DNA from: Paenibacillus ihumii
GTDB taxonomy: Bacteria > Bacillota > Bacilli > Paenibacillales > Paenibacillaceae
NCBI RefSeq assembly: GCF_001403875.1
Contig: NZ_LN884299.1
Coordinates: 1,240,117-1,304,116, forward strand
Length of the DNA stretch: 64,000 nt
Direction of reading: 5' to 3'
Below the pieces are notes generated by a model. It was not told the origin of the DNA and ran no database searches. It was given only the letters and a program-made list of their open reading frames with translations. The position numbers were made by a program, and so were the translations under genes. Within the stretch, counting starts at the first letter, position 1. Each line of letters begins with the position of its first letter. Shown here in pieces: positions 58,318-64,000 of the stretch.

Positions 58318-59408
58318 TTCAATATATGGAGCAGCTAGCTCCCAAGCATGTCGCCATGGAGGGCGATAAAATCGGCTTGCAGCTCGGAACGCTGCAGAAG
58401 GAAATACGGAGCGTGCTCATCGCTCTGGACGTTAACGAGGAAGTCGTTGATGAGGCGATTGCGCTCGGCGCAGACCTCATTATTGCGCATCATGCGATCA
58501 TTTTCAGGCCGCTAGCGGGCTTGCAGACCGATACGCCCATGGGCAAGGTTTACGAGAAGCTGATCAAGAACGATATTGCCGTATATATCAGCCATACGAA
58601 CCTGGACGTCACGGAAGGCGGGATGAACGACTGGATGGCGGAGGCGCTCGGCATCGAGGATACGTCCCCGCTGGAAGATATCCATACGGACAAGCTCTAT
58701 AAGCTGGTCGTCTTTGTGCCGAAGGATCATCATCAGAAGGTTCTGGACGCGATTCTCCATGCGGGAGCCGGATGGATCGGCAACTACAGCCATTGCAGCT
58801 TCAACATCGAAGGATACGGCACATTCCTGCCGCGGGAAGGAGCCGACCCTTATTTGGGAGAGCAGGGGAAGCTGGAGCGGGCGGAGGAGATCCGTATCGA
58901 GACGATTATTACGGAGAGCGTCCGAAGCAAGGTCATTCAAGCCATGCTCAAAAATCATCCCTATGAAGAGGTCGCCTACGACCTTTATCCGATGGATTTG
59001 AAAGGGCGGACTCTCGGGCTAGGAAGGGTTGGCAGGGTCGCCGAGCCCGTTACGCTGCAGGCATTTGTTGAGCGAGTTAAAAAGAAGCTCGAGGTACCGT
59101 CGGTGAGGGTCGTCGGTGATTTGAACCGGACGATCAAAAAGGCCGCCGTCGTGGGCGGCTCGGGAGGACGTTATTGGAGGCATGCCCAATTCCGAGGGGC
59201 CGACGTGCTCGTGACCGGAGATATCGATTATCATACGGCCCAGGACGCATTGATGGCGGGAATTACGCTGATCGATCCGGGACATAATGCTGAGAAAATC
59301 ATGAAGCCGAAGGTGGCGGCCTGGCTGGCGGATAAGCTCGCCGAGCATAAGTATGAGACCAAGGTGCATGCCTCGGCGATCGATACCGAGCCGTTCAAGT
59401 TCCGCTGA
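58293..59408 (+). CDS. yqfO: Nif3-like dinuclear metal-center protein YqfO
   Basis: 371 aa Nif3 family protein with the long YqfO architecture: two Nif3 halves carrying metal ligands (AHHAIIFRP near residue 70, a DIDYHTAQDA and PGHN region near 310-330) separated by a PII-like insertion (KLVVFVPKDHHQKVLDAILHAGAG). Proposed GTP cyclohydrolase I-type or metal-delivery roles are not proven. Overlaps trmK by 25 bases, as in Bacillus. Confidence 0.93.
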   Translation: MFAKGQTVIQYMEQLAPKHVAMEGDKIGLQLGTLQKEIRSVLIALDVNEEVVDEAIALGADLIIAHHAIIFRPLAGLQTDTPMGKVYEKLIKNDIAVYISHTNLDVTEGGMNDWMAEALGIEDTSPLEDIHTDKLYKLVVFVPKDHHQKVLDAILHAGAGWIGNYSHCSFNIEGYGTFLPREGADPYLGEQGKLERAEEIRIETIITESVRSKVIQAMLKNHPYEEVAYDLYPMDLKGRTLGLGRVGRVAEPVTLQAFVERVKKKLEVPSVRVVGDLNRTIKKAAVVGGSGGRYWRHAQFRGADVLVTGDIDYHTAQDALMAGITLIDPGHNAEKIMKPKVAAWLADKLAEHKYETKVHASAIDTEPFKFR

Positions 59409-59463
59409 TTGGAAAAAAGCTGGCGGCTTGGCATAAAACGTCAGCATTGGCGGCGATTCATAC

Positions 59464-59492
59464 TTGTGATTATGCGGGATTCCCTGTATACT
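59464..59492 (+). promoter_or_regulatory. Promoter of rnpB
   Basis: TTGTGA (59464-59469), 17-base spacer, TATACT (59487-59492), about 8-15 bases before the predicted RNA start. Confidence 0.7.
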
Positions 59493-59506
59493 AACAAGTG
59501 TTGACT

Positions 59507-59924
59507 TCGAAAGTTTGACAGACAATCGCCGGCGGCATAATGGCCGCGGGAGGAAAGTCCGGGCTCCATAGGGCAGGGTGCTGGATAATGTCCAGTCGGC
59601 GCGAGCCGAAGGATAGTGCCACAGAAACGGACCGCCGATGGCCGCCGCAAGGCGTGCACAGGCAAGGATGGAACCGAGGTGTAAGAGACCCCGAGGAACG
59701 CTGGTGACTTCGTTCCTGGTAAACCCCACTTGGAGCAAGACCTAATGAGACGCAGCTTGCGCCCTTATGGGCCGAGCAGCTTTTGCCCGAAGTGCGTCTA
59801 GGTTGGTCGCTGGAGCTGTGCAGTAATGTACGGCCTAGATAGATGATTGTCGCCCAGTAGCGGGAGGGTAGTTCCCGAATCACCGCAAACGGTACAGAAC
59901 CCGGCTTATGGCAAACTTTCATCA
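59507..59924 (+). ncRNA. rnpB: RNase P RNA
   Basis: Catalytic RNA of RNase P. The conserved 5' element GAGGAAAGTCCGGGCTCC is near 59552 and the 3' element ACAGAACCCGGCTTA near 59895. The ends pair as P1: GAAAGTTTG (59509-59517) with CAAACTTTC (59912-59920). Length about 415 bases, as expected. Own promoter upstream and terminator downstream. End points are approximate by a few bases. Confidence 0.95.
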
Positions 59925-59981
59925 CTGCAACACTTTTTATCCGAACAGTCCTTGTTACTGTTCCTATCTCAAATCCAATCA

Positions 59982-60029
59982 AAGAAGATCGCTTTGCGGC
60001 GCAAGCCGCAGCGATCTTCTTTTTATTTT
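59982..60029 (+). terminator. rnpB terminator
   Basis: Stem AAGAAGATCGC..GCGGC / GCCGC..GCGATCTTCTT followed by TTTATTTT. Confidence 0.9.
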
Positions 60030-60182
60030 GCGAGTATCGAATGTTATCGTGTGGTTGTCAAGCCGCCGTCATGCAGTGAAACACCGCCTGCTGCGAGTTG
60101 CACGCGCGCTATCAATCATTTTTCTTGGTTGCAGCCTCGAATTTTGAATTATGCAAGTGATCGCGCTAGCCGCATGGATCAG

Positions 60183-62099
60183 TTAGCGACGAAGAACATC
60201 CTCCATCACCCGCTTCAGCTTCTGGTCGATATGCTGGGGCCACAGCTGCAGCGGCGCAGCGCTTCCTCCGGCTGCCTCCAGCGCCGCGTATACATCGATC
60301 TGCCCATAGCCGTACAGATTGTCGCGGCCGGGATCGCCGAGATCGATAACGCTGCTGCGGATAATATCCATTACTTCCGTATTTCTCAGCTCAGGATTGG
60401 CAGAGCGGATCAATGCCGCAAGGGCGGCAACATGAGGACTGGCCATGGACGTCCCGGACAGGGCTGCGTACTGGTTGTCCGGGTACGTGCTGGCTATGCT
60501 CTCGCCAGGGGCGACTACATCGACATAGTCGCCGTAATTGGAGAACGACGCCTTTTGCAAATTGTAGTCGGTAGCCGAAACGGACAGTACCTCGGGATAA
60601 GCCGCCGGATATCCCGGCCGCTCTGTATTGTCATTGCCGGTAGCCGCAACCAGTACGACATCCTTGTCATAAGCGTATTTGATCGCATCATGCAGAAATT
60701 GGGCATCTGCATAATTGCCAAGGCTCAGATTGATGACTTTGGCACCATTGTCGGCGGCCCAAATAATGCCTTGGGCAACGGAGTAGGCCGTACCCGAACC
60801 GGATTGGTCCAGCGCTTTGACCGGCAGTATTTTGCCTCCCCACGTCATGCCGGCAATGCCTTCTCCGTTGTTGACGTTTGCTGAAATAATGCCGGCCACA
60901 TGCGTGCCGTGTCCGACATCGTCGACAGGATCCTTATCGGGGTCGATCACGTTATACCCTTTGAGGAGCCGGCCTTTGAGGTCGGGGTGAGCAAGATCCA
61001 CGCCGGTGTCAACTACGCCGATGATGACGTCGTTGCTGCCCTTGGACAGCTTCCAGCCGCGGTTCGTTTCGATGACGGGTAAATTCCACTGGTATTCTGA
61101 GAACAGCATATCGTTAGGAATCTCGGGCGCATCGAACGCTGGGGGCATTTCATTCGTTTGATACAAATAATGCGGCTCTATAACGGCCGGACTCCATTTC
61201 CGGGCGAAATATGCTTTCAACTGCTCCATACTCATCGTTTCCGATTGAAAAATGTAGGTATTACGAAGAATTCTCGGTCTCTTCGCAGCGTCTGCCTTGA
61301 TATCCGCCCGAATCTGGGCGAGCTGCCGCTCGGACGGAGGCTCATTGAAGGTTACAACAATTTCGTTCTCGTAATAGTGGCTTGCTTTCTCATTGTCATG
61401 GCCGGTTTTTACGGTGAGATCCTTCAGCGTATCGGCATGAACCGATTCGATTTTATATTTGCCTTCCTTCGGGTAAGGGATTAGACGCAGATTCTTATCC
61501 TGATGCTCCTTGACTCTCTTTAGAATATGGGTGTCCATGACGGCGATGATTCCAGATTGATTAGGCTTGGCTGGTTCCGCTGCTACGAAAAAATGGGGAT
61601 CCTTCTCAGGAAAGGCGGGTGATTCATAGGATTCCAATTTGCGGAGCGCTTTCCGCGCCAGTCCTACATAATAATTCACCTGCTCTTCTACCTCCGGTGC
61701 AACCCGCTTATTAGAGCTGCGAAATTGCTTATTCATTTTCCCTGAAGGATCATACAGCATAATGGTATGAAATTGTTTATGCCCCTTCTGAAGCTCGCGT
61801 ATTTCGGCTGACAGCTTGGCGGGCGAGGAAGCTTTGAGCTCTGCGGCCAGCGTTCTCAAATGTCCTTTTGCATCCAGCCTGGCCAGCCGCTCCGTCGCTG
61901 TTACGTCCCGGCGCAGCATAAGCTGCTTCAACTGCTTCTCCTCCGCAGGGCGCGGAACGGTCATTTCCTTTGCCTGCTGCTTTATCTGCTGCTCCCTAAT
62001 CTGTGTCTGCGAACCCGGGCCGGGCTGCGGAAACAGCGAGAAGACAGCTATCGCCGCAGCGCAGGACGTGCCGATAATGACCCATCTGCCCCATTTCAT
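60183..62099 (-). CDS. Secreted S8 (subtilisin-like) serine peptidase
   Basis: 638 aa. N-terminal signal/anchor (MKWGRWVIIGTSCAAAIAVFSLF) and a long helical Gln/Lys-rich pro-region. A propeptide-like part (NEIVVTFNEPPSERQLAQIRADI) is followed by the catalytic domain from about residue 335: VVDTGVDLAHPDL (Asp), GHGTHVAGI (His) and SGTSMASPHVA (Ser). It is exported and probably autoprocessed. The pro-part is unusually long and includes a domain (about residues 60-220) with no recognised family. RBS AGGAGGGATGAG. Transcribed toward rnpB. Confidence 0.93.
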   Translation of the reverse strand: MKWGRWVIIGTSCAAAIAVFSLFPQPGPGSQTQIREQQIKQQAKEMTVPRPAEEKQLKQLMLRRDVTATERLARLDAKGHLRTLAAELKASSPAKLSAEIRELQKGHKQFHTIMLYDPSGKMNKQFRSSNKRVAPEVEEQVNYYVGLARKALRKLESYESPAFPEKDPHFFVAAEPAKPNQSGIIAVMDTHILKRVKEHQDKNLRLIPYPKEGKYKIESVHADTLKDLTVKTGHDNEKASHYYENEIVVTFNEPPSERQLAQIRADIKADAAKRPRILRNTYIFQSETMSMEQLKAYFARKWSPAVIEPHYLYQTNEMPPAFDAPEIPNDMLFSEYQWNLPVIETNRGWKLSKGSNDVIIGVVDTGVDLAHPDLKGRLLKGYNVIDPDKDPVDDVGHGTHVAGIISANVNNGEGIAGMTWGGKILPVKALDQSGSGTAYSVAQGIIWAADNGAKVINLSLGNYADAQFLHDAIKYAYDKDVVLVAATGNDNTERPGYPAAYPEVLSVSATDYNLQKASFSNYGDYVDVVAPGESIASTYPDNQYAALSGTSMASPHVAALAALIRSANPELRNTEVMDIIRSSVIDLGDPGRDNLYGYGQIDVYAALEAAGGSAAPLQLWPQHIDQKLKRVMEDVLRR

Positions 62100-62245
62100 G
62101 ACTCATCCCTCCTGCTGTAATTTCATATACCTGTAGGTTGAGGAATTGCCCCTCATTTTATTCCTGAATTTCTGCATCGATTTGACATTAATTCGGCCGC
62201 ATAGCCGTCATCCTGACGGGGGAAAATGTATGCGAGGTGATCATC

Positions 62246-62473
62246 ATGCCAAATGGCAATAAACCGATTGTCAAATGCAGTGTCTCCAATTGCGCCTATT
62301 GGGGAGAACAGAATTTTTGCAATGCGGATCTGATCATGATCGATATCGACAAGCATGCGGATCGCAAATATCATGCGGAATTCGCAGGCGAGGAGTTCGA
62401 CAGCGATCATAAGGATACCGCCAGTTCATCCGCAGCGACATGCTGCCATACGTTCAAGCCGAAATCATCGTAG
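62246..62473 (+). CDS. DUF1540 domain protein
   Basis: 75 aa small Cys protein. The DUF1540 motif is visible as VKCSVSNCAYWGEQNFCNADLI, with a late Cys pair (ATCCHTF). Likely metal-binding; such proteins are common in spore-formers and of unknown function. Start ATG 62246 after GCGAGGTG. Followed after 38 bases by a membrane protein gene. Confidence 0.8.
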   Translation: MPNGNKPIVKCSVSNCAYWGEQNFCNADLIMIDIDKHADRKYHAEFAGEEFDSDHKDTASSSAATCCHTFKPKSS

Positions 62474-62511
62474 GCAGCAGGGGAAGCCAATATTACTTGG
62501 AGGTGTTGAAG

Positions 62512-62940
62512 ATGACGGACGAAAACAAGAATAATGTGGAATTGCATGACGATGAGCTGGCCAGCGACCCGGAGCGCGTGGATTATCCTCGCCGTACTCA
62601 TCAGGAGGAATATTCCGATGAAGTAGCTCCAACACACAAGGAGGAGTATTCCGCCGAGGTAGCGCCAACGGGCACGTTCGAGAGCTCCCGTGCGGACCGT
62701 GAGGCCGACCAAGGCGGTGCCGCCGAAGACACGGGCACAGCCAGCCGTACCGTTGGCTATGTAGGTGTAGGTCTAGGCATAGCCTCCTTGTTCGTTTGGT
62801 CGATTATTCTGGGGCCGCTTGCCGCTGTAATGGGATTCTATGCCTACAGCCAGGGAAGCAAGACCTCTGGGGCTTGGGCCGTTGGCCTTGGCGCCATCGC
62901 TACTCTTAGCTATTTCTTCTTGATTCCTTTCACGCGATAA
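62512..62940 (+). CDS. YqfX-like small membrane protein
   Basis: 142 aa. A hydrophilic acidic N-terminus has two near-identical units (HQEEYSDEVAP and HKEEYSAEVAP). Two transmembrane helices with Gly-rich turns follow (GYVGVGLGIASLFVWSIILGPLAAVMGFYAYSQG, WAVGLGAIATLSYFF). The layout resembles B. subtilis YqfX and DUF4190-type proteins. Function unknown. Start ATG 62512 after TTGGAGGTG. Confidence 0.7.
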   Translation: MTDENKNNVELHDDELASDPERVDYPRRTHQEEYSDEVAPTHKEEYSAEVAPTGTFESSRADREADQGGAAEDTGTASRTVGYVGVGLGIASLFVWSIILGPLAAVMGFYAYSQGSKTSGAWAVGLGAIATLSYFFLIPFTR

Positions 62941-62962
62941 TCCATTGCTCTAATCTGCCGGA

Positions 62963-62995
62963 GACTTTCGTCTATTCAGACGAAGGTCTTTTGCC
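62963..62995 (+). terminator. Terminator upstream of the group II intron
   Basis: AGAC-TTCGTCT / AGACGAA-GTCT with ATTC loop followed by TTTT. The intron begins only about 8 bases later. Confidence 0.75.
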
Positions 62996-63002
62996 GTATG
63001 GC

Positions 63003-64000
63003 GTGCCCAGCTAAGCACGCATCTTCTAGCCGGTGAAAGTCCGGTCGCGGGAAGGGCCAAGCCCCCGCGTAGCTAGGATACCTACGTATGGCGAAATCTG
63101 TACGTAGAAGCGTATCGACGAAAGTACCTGTCAGAGGCAGGGCGAGCAACATACCAGGCCGTAACATGAAAGTGAATCCTGCCGCGTCGTCAAAAAGGCC
63201 TCGCAAGAGGGAAAAGAGGAAGCCGAGTCCCGCGTACATGGACGAAGGCCATGGAAGCTGCCTAGAACTTGGAGCGGCAGTGAAGAATCCTCCGGCGTAG
63301 AGGGAACGGCATGGTATGAAAGAGGATGCAGGGAACTGGGGGGGGCCGCCCCGGGACGGTTGCAGAAACCGTAGAGAGGCCGTCTATAAGCCCCAGAGGT
63401 GAAGTGAACGGTCTGCAGGAAGGGAGTCCGAGGGGCTCATAGTACCGTGGAACGCAGGACAACACAACCTGCGGGAGGGAAGGAGCCCTGCTTTGTTCAA
63501 GTTTCTTGAGGAGGTACGAGTCAGTGAATGCCAAACGGCTAACAACACCAGAGGAAAACGTTCAACAACTCCAAGGGAAACTCGGTCATGCGGCCAAGGA
63601 GAACAAGAAGCGAAGATTTCACGCGCTGTACGACAAGGTCTATCGGGTAGACATCTTATGGGAAGCGTGGCGAAGGGTACGAGCCAACGAGGGCTCGGCA
63701 GGAGTGGATGGAGAGACGTTGGCAGACATCGAGAAACAGGGAGAAATGCGTTTTGTGCTTGAATGTCAACGGCTACTGAAAGAAGGGAAGTACCATCCAC
63801 AACCCGTTAGACGCCACTACATCCCGAAGAAAGATGGCAAACTGCGACCGCTGGGGATCCCGACGGTGAGAGACCGCGTCATCCAGATGGCGACCAAACT
63901 CGTCATGGAACCCATTTTCGAGGCGGATTTTCAGGACACGTCTTTCGGTTTTCGGCCTAAGCGGAGCGCGAAACAGGCGTTGGAGCGAATCCGGAAAGCA
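63003..64000 (+). mobile_element. Group II intron (5' part, runs off the window)
   Basis: Starts with GTGCCCAGC, close to the group II 5' consensus GUGYG, then GCCGGTGAAAGTCCGG and about 500 bases of structured RNA typical of domain I. It then enters the intron-encoded reverse transcriptase. The 3' part with domains V and VI is outside the window. ORFs in the RNA part are not considered real. Confidence 0.9.
63524..64000 (+). CDS. Group II intron reverse transcriptase/maturase (3' partial)
   Basis: First 159 codons of an LtrA-type intron-encoded protein, GTG start at 63524 with GAGGAGG upstream. RT0/RT1 features are visible: RFHALYDKVYRVDILWEAWRRVRANEGSAGVDGET, VRRHYIPKKDGKLRPLGIPTVRDRVIQMA and SFGFRPKRSAKQALERI. 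The catalytic YADD, maturase and any HNH domains lie beyond the window. The frame is open to the right edge. Confidence 0.93.
   Translation, partial: MNAKRLTTPEENVQQLQGKLGHAAKENKKRRFHALYDKVYRVDILWEAWRRVRANEGSAGVDGETLADIEKQGEMRFVLECQRLLKEGKYHPQPVRRHYIPKKDGKLRPLGIPTVRDRVIQMATKLVMEPIFEADFQDTSFGFRPKRSAKQALERIRKA

Noticed and set aside
59847..60884. 345-codon plus-strand ORF across the end of rnpB and the protease gene
   Set aside because: It overlaps RNase P RNA, its terminator and the antisense of a clear subtilisin.
63088..63762. Several short ORFs on both strands within the group II intron
   Set aside because: They lie in the structured RNA or out of frame with the reverse transcriptase.

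Overview
The window looks like a chromosome segment of a Paenibacillus-type spore-forming member of the Bacillota. Evidence: G+C-rich Bacillus-like codon usage, strong AGGAGG ribosome-binding sites, TTG/GTG starts, a CIRCE operator, a glycine T-box, sporulation genes yqfC/yqfD, and a gene order that follows the Bacillus subtilis lepA-to-sigA region almost gene for gene, with accessory insertions.

Layout. 1-3 kb: end of a carbohydrate locus (ABC sugar permease, GH130 phosphorylase/glycosidase, CE7 deacetylase) suited to acetylated beta-mannan or manno-oligosaccharides. 3.3-12 kb: lepA, hemW, a GNAT acetyltransferase, then the CIRCE-controlled heat-shock genes hrcA-grpE-dnaK-dnaJ. 12.1-18.4 kb: an accessory block between dnaJ and prmA. 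It holds a circularly permuted tRNA-Asn-like RNA upstream of a slipin gene, a two-gene operon with a sigmaW-like ECF promoter, a complete 1.55-kb insertion sequence, two small stress- or spore-type genes and a Gfo/Idh/MocA oxidoreductase. 18.4-25.4 kb: RNA modification genes prmA, rsmE, mtaB and an RlmI-like methyltransferase, mixed with a site-2 protease, a Nudix hydrolase and YqeW (Na/Pi transporter). 25.8-37.8 kb: recombination and repair genes addB-addA-sbcD-sbcC, with sbcC interrupted by a frameshift. 37.8-42.3 kb: hit, rpsU and yqeY separated by long intergenic stretches of degenerate tandem repeats, a structured RNA region and an IS3-family element. 42.3-59.4 kb: a dense housekeeping run yqfC-yqfD-phoH-pgpH-ybeY-dgkA-cdd-era-yqzL-recO, T-box-glyQ-glyS, yqxD, dnaG, sigA, trmK, yqfO. 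59.5-64 kb: RNase P RNA, a subtilisin-like protease, two small genes and the start of a group II intron that runs off the window.

Most genes serve protein folding, translation quality, RNA processing and modification, or DNA repair. The most unusual feature is at 12252-12366. A 3' tRNA half (T-arm plus acceptor strand) precedes a 5' half (acceptor strand, D-arm, anticodon arm with GUU). The two acceptor strands close on an ATGG tetraloop, and the outer ends pair in a broken helix. The design resembles the tRNA-mimic module of bacterial Y RNAs, and the next gene is a slipin, a family reported near bacterial RNA-repair genes. No Ro (Rsr) or RtcB gene is present in the window, so the partner and role are open.
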